The notes under the pieces are model-generated. The model saw only the letters and a list, made by a program, of their open reading frames with translations. It was not told the DNA's origin and did no database searches. From NCBI GenBank assembly GCA_017458065.1, contig JAFTGD010000026.1, positions 55,398 through 119,397 of the forward strand: a stretch of 64,000 bases of DNA. Direction: 5' to 3'. The stretch is from Oscillospiraceae bacterium. Its GTDB lineage: Bacteria; Bacillota; Clostridia; Oscillospirales; Oscillospiraceae. Position numbers and translations under genes: made by a program. This document shows positions 24,806 to 33,086 of this stretch, one piece after another; position 1 is the first letter of the stretch; each line of letters begins with the position of its first letter.

Positions 24806-24871
24806 CAAGTACCAACATTAAAGTTATATACTTACTTTTAATTAAGTGCCTAACATTTATGTTGGTACTTG
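24806..24871. promoter_or_regulatory. Inverted and direct repeats in the divergent control region, candidate HxlR operators
   Basis: CAAGTACCAACAT (24806-24818) and ATGTTGGTACTTG (24859-24871) are perfect 13-bp inverted repeats 40 bases apart. A third related site, AAGTGCCTAACAT (24844-24856), lies between. Located between the nitroreductase operon and the flavin reductase/hxlR genes, this is the natural place for an HxlR binding array. Confidence 0.6.
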
Positions 24872-24937
24872 TTTGTTTTGAGTTCGGATGCTATCATATG
24901 GTATCAAATTATTTTGCATACAGGAGGAAACATTCAT

Positions 24938-25507
24938 ATGAAAGACTTTGGAGTAAAACCCTATCTGTTCCCGATGCCCGTCTATATGATCGGCACCTAC
25001 AACGAGGATGACACCGTCGACGCCATGGCCATGGCCTGGGGCGGGATCTGTGCCGAGAATATGGTCGCTCTCAATCTGGAAGAAGACCACAAGACGGTTG
25101 CAAACCTCAAGGCAAGAGGCGCCTTTACCCTCTCCGTCCCGGGCACCGACACGCTGGTGGAGTCCGACTTTATGGGCACTGCAAGCGCCAACAAATTTGC
25201 CGATAAGTTTGAGCGCACCGGTCTGCACGCCGTAAAGAGCAGCCGCGTGGACGCCCCGGTCATCACGGAGTACCCCCTCACGCTCGAGTGCAAAGTCGTT
25301 GAGATGCAGGACCAGCCCTACGGTCTGCGCGTACTCGGTGAGATCGTAAACGTCCTGGCGGATGAAAAGGTCCTGGATGCCGACGGCAAGATCGACGGCG
25401 GCAAGCTGAACGCTTTCCTGTTTGACCAGGTAAAGTTTGACTATTACAAGGTCGGCGAGATCTGCGGCAAGGCCTGGCACTCCGGCGCCCCTCTCATCAA
25501 GCAGTAA
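24938..25507 (+). CDS. Flavin reductase-like (FMN-binding split barrel) protein
   Basis: 189 residues with the flavin_reduct split-barrel fold: VYMIGTYNEDDTVDAMAMAW at the FMN site, then the TVANLKARGAFTLSVP segment. AGGAGGA precedes the ATG. Related proteins transfer electrons from NAD(P)H or other flavoproteins. The following hxlR gene and divergent nitroreductase/flavodoxin genes suggest a small redox-stress regulon. Confidence 0.86.
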   Translation: MKDFGVKPYLFPMPVYMIGTYNEDDTVDAMAMAWGGICAENMVALNLEEDHKTVANLKARGAFTLSVPGTDTLVESDFMGTASANKFADKFERTGLHAVKSSRVDAPVITEYPLTLECKVVEMQDQPYGLRVLGEIVNVLADEKVLDADGKIDGGKLNAFLFDQVKFDYYKVGEICGKAWHSGAPLIKQ

Positions 25508-25617
25508 GCTCCTGTCCTCCCTGAGCTCCACTTGCCTTTCCTGCCGGTTCGTGATATGATGGGGTCCCCTGAAAGGGGTACCACATTTCAGGAAAGGCGC
25601 TTTCCCGGAGGTAAGCA

Positions 25618-25950
25618 ATGAACGAGAAGAAAATAGCGGAAGCCAATTTCAACGATACCGGATACAGCTATACGCTCTCCCTGATCTCAGGAAAATACAA
25701 GCCGATCATTCTCTACTGTCTGATGGAGTATGAACCGGTCCGCTTCAACGAGATGCAGCGGTATCTCGGCAAGGTTGCGGACAAGACTCTGAGCCAGAAC
25801 CTGAAGGAGCTGGAGAAAGACGGCCTGATCCACCGGGAGATGTATCCGGAGGTCCCGCCGAAGGTGGAGTACACGCTCACCGAACGCGGCCACTCTCTGG
25901 TTTCTGTACTGGACAAGCTCTGTGACTGGGGTATCGAAAACCGTCCGTAA
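25618..25950 (+). CDS. HxlR-family transcriptional regulator
   Basis: 110 residues. Winged-helix core SGKYKPIILYCLMEYEPVRF, recognition helix VADKTLSQNLKELEKDGLI, wing HREMYPEVPPKVEY. Unlike the HxlR protein at 18.4 kb it lacks the N-terminal cysteine cluster. GGAGGTAAGC precedes the ATG. It is separated from the flavin-reductase gene by 110 bases containing a possible -10 (TATGAT) and a GGGGTCCCCT-like palindrome, so it may have its own promoter. Confidence 0.9.
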   Translation: MNEKKIAEANFNDTGYSYTLSLISGKYKPIILYCLMEYEPVRFNEMQRYLGKVADKTLSQNLKELEKDGLIHREMYPEVPPKVEYTLTERGHSLVSVLDKLCDWGIENRP

Positions 25951-25980
25951 AAGGCAACCGATCTGTTATGACAGCGCAAA

Positions 25981-26032
25981 ACGGAACCCGTGAGGATCCT
26001 GACGTGGATCTTCTGCGGGTTCCGTTTTTTGT
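25981..26032 (+). terminator. Intrinsic terminator
   Basis: ACGGAACCCG (25981-25990) with CGGGTTCCGT (26016-26025), inner GGATCC/GGATCT pairs, then TTTTTTG. Confidence 0.85.
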
Positions 26033-26077
26033 TCTGATTCTGTTTTTCGGTTGGACGCTCCCGTCCTGCAGCCGGTT

Positions 26078-27262
26078 TTATCTGAGCTTCGCGAGGGCCG
26101 CTTCCATCCGGTCCATGCCGAGGCGGATGTTCTCCATGGAATTGGCATAGGCGAAGCGGACGGTCCCCGGCATGCAGAAGGCCTCGCCGAACACGGCGGC
26201 AACCCCCGCCTCATCCAGAAGGAAGTTGCAGAGGTCCTCCGCGGTCGCGATCGTTCTCGTGCCTTCCGTGCGCCCGAGGTAGGCCCGGACGTCCGGCATC
26301 AGATAGAAGGCCCCCTGGGGCTTCTGGCAGCTGATCCCCGGCATGGCGTTCAGCCGCGCATGCATATAGTCCCGGCGCTCCTCAAAGGCGCGCCGCATGT
26401 TTTCTATCGCGGCGTCGCAGTCGGTGAAGGCCCTGAGCGCCGCATATTGGACAAAACTGGTGGAGCAGGAGGTCATATGCCCCTGAAACGCGTTGCAGGC
26501 CCTGCTGACGGTGAGGTTGGAGGCGGTATAGCCCAGTCTCCAGCCGGTCATGGCATAGGCCTTGGAAAAGCCGTTCACCACCACGGTCCGCTCCTTCATG
26601 GCGTCGGAGACGGACGCAATGCTGACATGCTCGGCCCCGTCGTACACCAGCTTCTCATAGACCTCGTCCGAGACGACATAGAGGTCGTTTTCCTCGGCGA
26701 TCTGCCCCAGTTCCTCCAGCGACGCGCGGGAATAGACCGCGCCCGTCGGGTTGTTCGGCGAGTTCAGCAGGATCAGTTTGGTCCGCGGGGTGATAGCCCG
26801 GCGGAAGTTCTCCGCGTTCAGGCTGAAGTCGTCATTGGTCGGCACCAGCACCGGGACGCCGCCCGCGAGCTTCACGATCTCGACGTAACTCACGTAGCAC
26901 GGCGTGGGAATCAGCACCTCGTCCCCTTCGTCGCAGAGGGCGAAAACGGCGTTGGAGAGCGCCTGCTTTGCCCCGGAGGAGATGCAGATCTGCGCCGGGG
27001 TATAGTCGAGTCCGTTGTCCTTCCTGAGCTTGTCACAGACCGCCTCGCGCAGCGCGGCGATGCCGCTCACGGCGGTGTACTTGGTTTTCCCCTCCCGCAG
27101 GGCCTGCTCGCAGGCCTCGACGATCGGCTGTGGCGTAGGGAAATCCGGCTCCCCGATGCTGAAGGTGATGATATTCTCCCCGGCCGCGCGCTTTTCCGCG
27201 ATCCTGGCGGTCATGGCGTGGGTAGCCGAGGGCGTGATGTTGGCGATCCGTCTGCTGAGCAT
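26078..27262 (-). CDS. Class I aminotransferase (aspartate aminotransferase/PatA-like)
   Basis: 394 residues, the usual length. PLP motifs: NSPNNPTGAV, VVSDEVYEKLVYDG with the PLP-nitrogen Asp, and GFSKAYAMTGWRLGY with the Schiff-base lysine. C-terminal arginine in VRFAYANS binds the substrate carboxylate. It belongs to the Firmicute AspC/AspB/PatA branch; exact substrate uncertain. A small membrane-protein gene lies 35 bases upstream on the same strand. Confidence 0.92.
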   Translation of the reverse strand: MLSRRIANITPSATHAMTARIAEKRAAGENIITFSIGEPDFPTPQPIVEACEQALREGKTKYTAVSGIAALREAVCDKLRKDNGLDYTPAQICISSGAKQALSNAVFALCDEGDEVLIPTPCYVSYVEIVKLAGGVPVLVPTNDDFSLNAENFRRAITPRTKLILLNSPNNPTGAVYSRASLEELGQIAEENDLYVVSDEVYEKLVYDGAEHVSIASVSDAMKERTVVVNGFSKAYAMTGWRLGYTASNLTVSRACNAFQGHMTSCSTSFVQYAALRAFTDCDAAIENMRRAFEERRDYMHARLNAMPGISCQKPQGAFYLMPDVRAYLGRTEGTRTIATAEDLCNFLLDEAGVAAVFGEAFCMPGTVRFAYANSMENIRLGMDRMEAALAKLR

Positions 27263-27297
27263 GCTGCTGTCCCCTTTTGAATGATTTTTCTTTTCGG

Positions 27298-27588
27298 CTA
27301 CTCCGCCTTTTTGTCCAGCGCCGTGTTGCGGAAGTACAGCACAATGTCGACGGTCACCATCGCGATGTCGGCGAAGTAGAACCAGATCGAATAGGCCCAG
27401 AACCCGGTGCTGCGCCAGGTGATAAGCTTGCCGAGCACGCCCACGAGGTAGCCGAACACCACGATGAACTCAAAGATCACGCTCTTGCCCTTGGCGGTTC
27501 TCGACCGCCAGGACTTGATGATGTTGAACGGCCAGGAGCAGCCGAACGCCACCAGCATCCCGATTTCGCAAAGCTGTACAATGTCCAT
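27298..27588 (-). CDS. Small three-helix membrane protein, PQ-loop-like
   Basis: 96 residues with three predicted membrane helices (about 5-22, 38-56, 65-84). CSWPFNIIKSWRSRTAKGKS is a proline-containing first helix and basic loop reminiscent of PQ-loop/SemiSWEET half-transporters. Function unknown. It precedes the aminotransferase gene by 35 bases and may be co-transcribed. I recognise the pattern from other Clostridia but cannot name it. Confidence 0.7.
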   Translation of the reverse strand: MDIVQLCEIGMLVAFGCSWPFNIIKSWRSRTAKGKSVIFEFIVVFGYLVGVLGKLITWRSTGFWAYSIWFYFADIAMVTVDIVLYFRNTALDKKAE

Positions 27589-27818
27589 ATACGATCCTCT
27601 TTCGACGGGTGTGTTAAATCTGTTTCCTGCGCTGTCATCTTAACATACCTCCCGGATTGCTGCAAGAATCTTTTCAGCCCGGATGATGATTCCGCAAAGC
27701 ACTTCCTCGCCTTCAGCCGGGAGCATATCCAAAAACCGGAACATGCAGGCTGAGAAAACCGTTGTAAAACCGGGGGATCTACGTTACAATAAGGAAAAAC
27801 CGCAAAGGAGGCGGCAGC

Positions 27819-28910
27819 ATGGGAAAAGAATATATCCTGATGAACCGGCAGCATCCCGTGCTGCGCTTTGCCTGTGAACGCACCGCCTTCGACGAGCCGG
27901 AGTTTTCGGAGCTCGAATGGCTGACCGGCCTTCGCCCCATCGGCTACCGTAACCTGTATGACTTTCTCTCCGGGCGCCAGGCCCCCAAACACCGCAAACA
28001 CATCCGCCAACTGCTGGAGCGCTACGGCTGCGACGATCTGGAGAGATTCCTGCAGGTGACGCACGCCCTGTCGCTGAACGACACCTTCTGGGTCCGGGAA
28101 GCCGACAGCGGCCTCGCCTGGGAAACCGTATCTCTGTATCGGAATGAGTTTGACCGGCTGGTGAGCGAAGCCGCTTTTGACGGCGTCATCAGCGAGACAG
28201 ATCTCTCCTCCACCTCACCCGAGTTTGGGACGGACGGCTATTACGCCAAGTGCTGGGTGCGGGATGACGAAGGGATCTGGCTCTATAAGAGCGGCAGCGG
28301 CCTGTATGTGATTGAGCCGGTCTCGGAATATCTGGTCTCTCAGCTGGCCCGCCGGATCTGTCCCAACGCTGTGGATTATGACCTCGCGGTCTATCACGAC
28401 AAGCTTGTGAGCAAGTGCGCCCTGTTCACCAGCGAAACGACAGGCCTTGCCAAAGCCGGCGCCGTCTTCCGCGGGGAACAGATCATCCCCAGGCTTCTTG
28501 ACTTCTGCCGGGCGCTTGGATGTGACGATGATTTCCGCCGCATGTGCATGCTGGATGCCCTGACCCTGAATCCCGACCGCCATTACGGGAACTTCGGCTT
28601 CCTGTTTGAAAACGAAACGATGGAGCTTACCGGTTTTGCACCGGTGTTTGACAATAACCGGGCCCTGTTCCCGGAACTGGACGAAAAGCAGCTGGCTTCT
28701 CCCGACTGGTATATCGACCATTGCCGTCCGAAGCTGGGACGGGACTTCATCACCACCGCACGCGGGCTCCTAACGGAGGAGATCCGCACCGATCTGGAAA
28801 CGCTGCGCGATTTTCACTTCTCCAGTCACCCGCAACTCCCGATCTCCGAATCCCGTCTGGAGCTTCTCAGCTCCATCGTCCTGCGCCAGCTGGATAAGAT
28901 TCTCGCATAA
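27819..28910 (+). CDS. HipA-like kinase-domain protein (orphan)
   Basis: 363 residues. The C-terminal half has the HipA kinase core: LDALTLNPDRHYGNFGFLF (catalytic Asp and Asn in the NxDRHxxN pattern) and APVFDNNRALF (metal-binding Asp). An ATP-site lysine may be in YYAKCWVRDDEG or LYKSGSGL. The N-terminal 130 residues lack the standard HipA beta-barrel and include a short helical part with FLSGRQAPKHRKHI. No HipB-like gene is adjacent, so it is not a standard hipBA pair. AAAGGAGGC precedes the ATG. Confidence 0.75.
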   Translation: MGKEYILMNRQHPVLRFACERTAFDEPEFSELEWLTGLRPIGYRNLYDFLSGRQAPKHRKHIRQLLERYGCDDLERFLQVTHALSLNDTFWVREADSGLAWETVSLYRNEFDRLVSEAAFDGVISETDLSSTSPEFGTDGYYAKCWVRDDEGIWLYKSGSGLYVIEPVSEYLVSQLARRICPNAVDYDLAVYHDKLVSKCALFTSETTGLAKAGAVFRGEQIIPRLLDFCRALGCDDDFRRMCMLDALTLNPDRHYGNFGFLFENETMELTGFAPVFDNNRALFPELDEKQLASPDWYIDHCRPKLGRDFITTARGLLTEEIRTDLETLRDFHFSSHPQLPISESRLELLSSIVLRQLDKILA

Positions 28911-29186
28911 GCCACACTCGCTGGAATCTACTGCCTGTTCGAGAACAACATGCTGCTCTGGCAGCGGGTGTAAACCAAAAGACCCTGCGCAAGAAAAGAC
29001 CTTCTCCGAATTCAATGCCCAGAGACGGTCTTTTTGCTTATTTTCAATGCCATTTTCTGTGACATTTTCTGTGACATTTTCTGTGACGTTTTCTGTGACA
29101 TTTTCGCTATCGGTTCTTATTCAGATAATGCCTGCTGACACCTTTCCATCACCCACAAATCCTTATAGTCCGCTGTCAAAAACCAT
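28911..29186. other. Intergenic stretch with terminator and 12-bp tandem repeats
   Basis: A terminator-like hairpin (AAAAGACC 28994-29001 with GGTCTTTTT 29027-29035) closes the HipA-like gene. Four tandem copies of ATTTTCTGTGAC, one with G for the first A, follow at 29052-29099 with a partial fifth. No gene seen. Confidence 0.7.
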
Positions 29187-29215
29187 TTGACTTTTTGATT
29201 TTTGCGCGGTATAAT
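29187..29215 (+). promoter_or_regulatory. Strong sigma-70 promoter of the MATE gene
   Basis: TTGACT (29187-29192), 17-base spacer, TATAAT (29210-29215). Transcription should begin near 29222, giving a leader of about 240 bases. Confidence 0.88.
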
Positions 29216-29221
29216 CCCTCG

Positions 29222-29272
29222 CAGTGTGTGGCGAAAGCGTAAATCCGACTCTTCGCCGCACACTGTTTTTTC
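29222..29272 (+). terminator. Leader terminator 1 (candidate attenuator)
   Basis: CAGTGTGTGGCGAA (29222-29235) pairs with TTCGCCGCACACTG (29252-29265), one wobble, followed by TTTTTT. It begins at about the first transcribed base, so most transcripts would stop here unless it is unfolded. Confidence 0.75.
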
Positions 29273-29367
29273 TTTAAATAAGCAGGAACGGCCTGATCTC
29301 CCTGCCGGAGACGCGGAGATCACCGACAGGCTTTTGTTTTGCACAACTGAACATCAGACAGGATACG

Positions 29368-29442
29368 ATACAGGCACGATGCATTGCAGTTCGCCGATAC
29401 GATACGTTGGAGGAACGGACTGCGCATGCCTGTATTTTTTTC
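29368..29442 (+). terminator. Leader terminator 2 (candidate attenuator)
   Basis: ATACAGGCA (29368-29376) with TGCCTGTAT (29427-29435) and inner GCAGT/ACTGC, followed by TTTTTTT and then the MATE start 24 bases on. The segment between contains GATACGATAC twice. Confidence 0.65.
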
Positions 29443-29464
29443 TGCAAATTGGAAGTTTTTTATC

Positions 29465-30898
29465 ATGGAACAGAAATCGAACCGCTTTCTGGAAACGGAA
29501 AAAGTCGGAACCCTGATGCGCAAATATTCCGTCCCCTGTATCATCTCGCTGGTCGTCGCCGCGCTCTACAACATCGTCGACCAGATCTTCATTGCCAACG
29601 CCGACTATCTCGGCTCCTACGGCAACGCGGCAAACACCGTCGTGTTCCCGCTCACAGTGGTCGCCCTCGCCATCGCGGTCATGATCGGCGACGGGGCCTG
29701 CACCTTTGTCAGCATCTCGCTGGGCTCCGGGAAGAATGACGAAGCCGGCCGCAGCATCGGCAACGCCATCATCCTCTGCCTCGGCAGCAGCCTGCTCCTC
29801 ACCGCGGTCTATCTGCTCTGCATGGACCCGATCCTGACGCTGTTCGGCGGCCGGGTCAACGCCGAGACCTATGCCTGCGCAAAGGAGTACTTCTTCTGGA
29901 TCGCGCTGGGGATCCCCTTCTATATGTTCGGGCAGGCGATGAACCCTATCATCCGCTCCGACGGCAGCCCGCGTTTTGCAATGGCGTCCACGGTTCTGGG
30001 CGCTGTGACCAACATCATTCTGGACCCGGTCTTCATTTTTCCTCTGAAGATGGGCATGATGGGCGCTGCCGTCGCCACTGTGGCCGGACAGGTTCTGACC
30101 GCCGCACTCGCGGCGTGGTACCTCTTCCATATGAAAGCCGTCAAGCTCCGCAAGAGCAGCTTTTCCCTCCGCGGAAGCGTCATCCGCCGCAGTCTCACCC
30201 TCGGCATCACAAGCTTCCTCAGTCAGATCTCGCTGGTCGTCTCCATGGCCGCAGTCCAGAACATGTGCACCAAGTACGGCGCGCTGGATCCGGTCTTCGG
30301 ACAGGCGGAATACGCCCAGATCCCTCTGGCCGTGCTCGGAATCGTGATGAAGTTCTTCCAGATCGCGATCTCGGTCTCGGTGGGCCTCGCGGCCGGCTGC
30401 ATCCCGGTCGTCGGCTACAACATCGGCGCGGGGCGGAAGGACCGGGCAAAGGAGCTCTTCACCCGGCTGCTTCTCTGGGAGGCCGGGATCGGCTTGATTG
30501 CCCTCCTGATCGTCGAGCTATTCCCCCGACAGCTCATCGGCATCTTCGGCGCCGGGAACGAGAGCGCCTATTACACCGGCTTTGCCATCCGCTGCTTCCG
30601 CATCTACCTCTGCATGATGGTGCTGGCCATGGTGAACAAGGGCGCCTTCATCTATCTGCAGGCGCTGGGCAAAGCGGGCCTCTCCATGGCGATCTCCATG
30701 ATCCGCGAAATCGTCTTCGGCGTGTTTCTGCCGATCCTGCTGCCCCGCGTGTTCGGGCTGGACGGCCTGCTCTACTCCTTCCCCACAGCGGACATCCTGA
30801 CCTTCCTCATCGCGGCGATAATCATCCGCAGGACCTATCGGGAGCTCAGTTCTGAAACAAGCAGCCCATCCGTCCTGCGTGAAGCGCACGCATACTGA
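29465..30898 (+). CDS. MATE-family multidrug efflux transporter
   Basis: 477 residues, twelve membrane helices in two MatE repeats. Signatures are LYNIVDQIFIAN in helix 1, GDGACTFVSISLG, and the middle GIPFYMFGQAMNPIIRSDGSP. Sodium- or proton-driven export of cationic drugs or metabolites is the family role. Start at ATG 29465 because the protein alignment begins at MEQKSNRFLETEKVG; the ribosome-binding site is weak (GGAAG). The long leader with two terminators implies induction by anti-termination. Confidence 0.92.
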   Translation: MEQKSNRFLETEKVGTLMRKYSVPCIISLVVAALYNIVDQIFIANADYLGSYGNAANTVVFPLTVVALAIAVMIGDGACTFVSISLGSGKNDEAGRSIGNAIILCLGSSLLLTAVYLLCMDPILTLFGGRVNAETYACAKEYFFWIALGIPFYMFGQAMNPIIRSDGSPRFAMASTVLGAVTNIILDPVFIFPLKMGMMGAAVATVAGQVLTAALAAWYLFHMKAVKLRKSSFSLRGSVIRRSLTLGITSFLSQISLVVSMAAVQNMCTKYGALDPVFGQAEYAQIPLAVLGIVMKFFQIAISVSVGLAAGCIPVVGYNIGAGRKDRAKELFTRLLLWEAGIGLIALLIVELFPRQLIGIFGAGNESAYYTGFAIRCFRIYLCMMVLAMVNKGAFIYLQALGKAGLSMAISMIREIVFGVFLPILLPRVFGLDGLLYSFPTADILTFLIAAIIIRRTYRELSSETSSPSVLREAHAY

Positions 30899-30900
30899 AC

Positions 30901-31725
30901 GTGGACCCATCTTCTGCAATAGCCGCAGAAAGCGCAGCGATTGACACCGTCTGCAAAGCGGGCGTTGACGCCATCACTTCCGCGACGGTATCCGGCGTCG
31001 GCGGCATCAACTTTGGCGACATCGACCTCTCCGACGAGCTTAAGCAGGCCCTGATTCTGGACTACCTCAAAGGCGCTGAGGGCAACTATCGCGAGATGTA
31101 CCAGATCGCGACCTCCTACAACAACGTCCCCACCATCGGCAGTGTAGAGTACGTGCTCGACCCGGCCGACATGACTCTCTTCGGCTCCAGCGAGAGCAAC
31201 ACCGCCAAGCTGAACAACATGAACGTCAATCCCAATGTGGACCTCTACTGGACCCGCCAGATCCGCGTGGGCGATATCTGCTCTGAGGCCATGCCCGTCC
31301 TGCCCAGTTACTTCATGAGCTATGGCGTGGAGATCACAGGGACCTACAAACCCATCCATTTTGCCGAACTGAGCGAGGAGGAGATCCCCGTCTATGTCGC
31401 CAAAGCCCACTACTACTTTGAGACCCTGGACACCACTGCCCAGCTCGCGGCGATGGACGACGAGGCCCTGTATCAGTACCTCTGCACCTCTCCTATGAAC
31501 TTCTATCAGATTGTCCCCACCCGCTATGTGGTGACCTCCCCGTGGTTCCTGAACGTCTATGACACCGGCTATGCCCGTCAGTTTGTGAGCCAGGAGCTCC
31601 AGGATGAACTCGCCGCTGCCGTGGCAGAGCAGTATCCGGATGCCGCCGGTCTCACCGTGCTTGATTTTGCGACCTTCTCCGCCACGGGCCTGAAGACCCA
31701 GCAGATCCTGAGCTTCGACCGATGA
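30901..31725 (+). pseudogene. N-terminally truncated FMN-binding/pyridoxamine 5'-phosphate oxidase-like gene
   Basis: The open frame begins at GTG 30901, two bases after the MATE stop, with no ribosome-binding site. Its first 35 residues contain GVDAITSATVSGVGG, which normally ends a FMN-binding domain (the SGAT flavinylation-type motif); the rest of that domain and any signal peptide are absent. Residues about 65-160 resemble a pyridoxamine-phosphate-oxidase-like FMN barrel (NNVPTIGSVEYVLDPADM). I therefore read it as the back part of a longer flavoprotein gene that lost its front by deletion or fusion. It might still be translated by reinitiation. Confidence 0.55.
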
Positions 31726-31769
31726 TCCCCCTTTCCGGAGGAAGAATCTGAATATCCCCTGACGCCGCA

Positions 31770-31820
31770 AGACCTGCCGGACAAGAGGGCATAAACCCCT
31801 TTTGACGGCAGGTCTCTGCA
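31770..31820 (+). terminator. Hairpin after the truncated flavoprotein gene
   Basis: AGACCTGCCG (31770-31779) pairs with CGGCAGGTCT (31806-31815) around a 26-base loop. No T-run follows, so termination is uncertain. Confidence 0.4.
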
Positions 31821-31951
31821 TGCTTGATTTTCGCTTTTCAAATTCTTTTCCTTCTGTTATACTCGGGCTGGTACGGAATTCAGGCGGAAGGAACCGGTCT
31901 GAAGAACGTCTCATTCCAGTACCAGTTTTGCGGAAGAAGGAAACAATCGGA

Positions 31952-32656
31952 ATGAAAAAAGCCTTTCAATACGCGTTTCGACACAGCATACCGATCCTGA
32001 TCAGCTTTATCCCGGTCGGCCTCGCCTACGGCCTGCTGATGCAGACCGCCGGCTACAACTGGGCATGGACGGGCGCCTGCAGCTTGTTTATCTTTGCAGG
32101 CTCGCTCCAGTTCCTCGCCGTCAGCTTCTTCGCAGGCGGCATCTCGCTTGCGACGGTCACGGTGATGGCCCTGCTGCTCAACAGCCGCCACATCTTCTAC
32201 GGGATCCCCTTCATCGAAAAGTGGAAAAAATACGGCCCCTGGAAGCTGTTTCTGATCTATTCCCTGGCGGACGAGTCCTTCTCCCTCCACTGCTCCAACC
32301 GCTTTGACGACGGCAGCGAGAAGGACAGGATGTGGAGCTATGTCTTTGAGGCGGCGCTGGTGATGTTCTACTGGCTGGTACTCTCCGTTCTCGGCGCCCT
32401 GCTGGGCTCGCTCATCCGCTTTGACGTGACCGGGATCGACTTTGCCCTGACAGCGCTGTTCATGGTGATCCTGATCGACCAGATGAAAGCGGTGGAGGGA
32501 AGCCGCCTGCCGGCTGTCATCGCGGCGGTCTCCTCGGTGGTCTGCCTGCTGATTTTCGGGCCGTCCGGCTTCATCCTTCCCTCGCTGCTGATCACGGTCG
32601 TGCTGCTGCTCGTCTTCCGCGGCCCGATCGACCGGAGAAAGGAGGCCGTCCAATGA
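31952..32656 (+). CDS. azlC: AzlC-family branched-chain amino acid exporter subunit
   Basis: 234 residues, about six to seven membrane helices. Family motifs: SIPILISFIPVGLAYGLLM, GSLQFLAVSFF and LLNSRHIFYG, LADESF. With AzlD it forms an exporter of branched-chain amino acids or analogues. ATG at 31952 has AGAAGGA upstream; the longer frame has none. The gene overlaps azlD by ATGA. Confidence 0.93.
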   Translation: MKKAFQYAFRHSIPILISFIPVGLAYGLLMQTAGYNWAWTGACSLFIFAGSLQFLAVSFFAGGISLATVTVMALLLNSRHIFYGIPFIEKWKKYGPWKLFLIYSLADESFSLHCSNRFDDGSEKDRMWSYVFEAALVMFYWLVLSVLGALLGSLIRFDVTGIDFALTALFMVILIDQMKAVEGSRLPAVIAAVSSVVCLLIFGPSGFILPSLLITVVLLLVFRGPIDRRKEAVQ

Positions 32657-32982
32657 GCAGCCAGACTGCCTGGCCTGTCGCCGTGATCGTGATCTGCATG
32701 GTCTGCACCATTCTGGAACGGTCCCTCCCCTTTCTGATTTTCCGTGGGAAAGAGCTGCCGGAGGCGGTCGTGTATCTCGGCCGTGTGCTGCCGATGGCCA
32801 TCATGACGACCCTGATCTTTTACTGCATGCGGGAGATCCGCTTTACCGACGCCGCGGCCTGCCTGCCGCAGCTGATTGCCGCTGCGGTGACAGCCCTGCT
32901 GCATCTATGGAAGGGCAACACCATGGTCTCCATCGCGGGCGGGACGCTGTGCTGCATGCTGCTGACGCAGCTGGTATTCTGA
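32653..32982 (+). CDS. azlD: AzlD-family branched-chain amino acid exporter subunit
   Basis: 109 residues with three to four membrane helices and the conserved RSLPFLIF and GRVLPMAIMTTLIFYC segments. Start overlaps the azlC stop by four bases, a mark of translational coupling and of a two-subunit exporter. Confidence 0.92.
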   Translation: MSSQTAWPVAVIVICMVCTILERSLPFLIFRGKELPEAVVYLGRVLPMAIMTTLIFYCMREIRFTDAAACLPQLIAAAVTALLHLWKGNTMVSIAGGTLCCMLLTQLVF

Positions 32983-33086
32983 TACTAATATCTGATAGAA
33001 ACCTTTAAAGTCTTTCGGCCAGAATTGTGCCATACTTAATTTTGCGATAGAGGAATCCATCTGGCCGCTGTTTCATGATGACAACA

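Noticed and set aside
29052-29099. CRISPR-like repeats
   Set aside because: Units are contiguous 12-mers without spacers.
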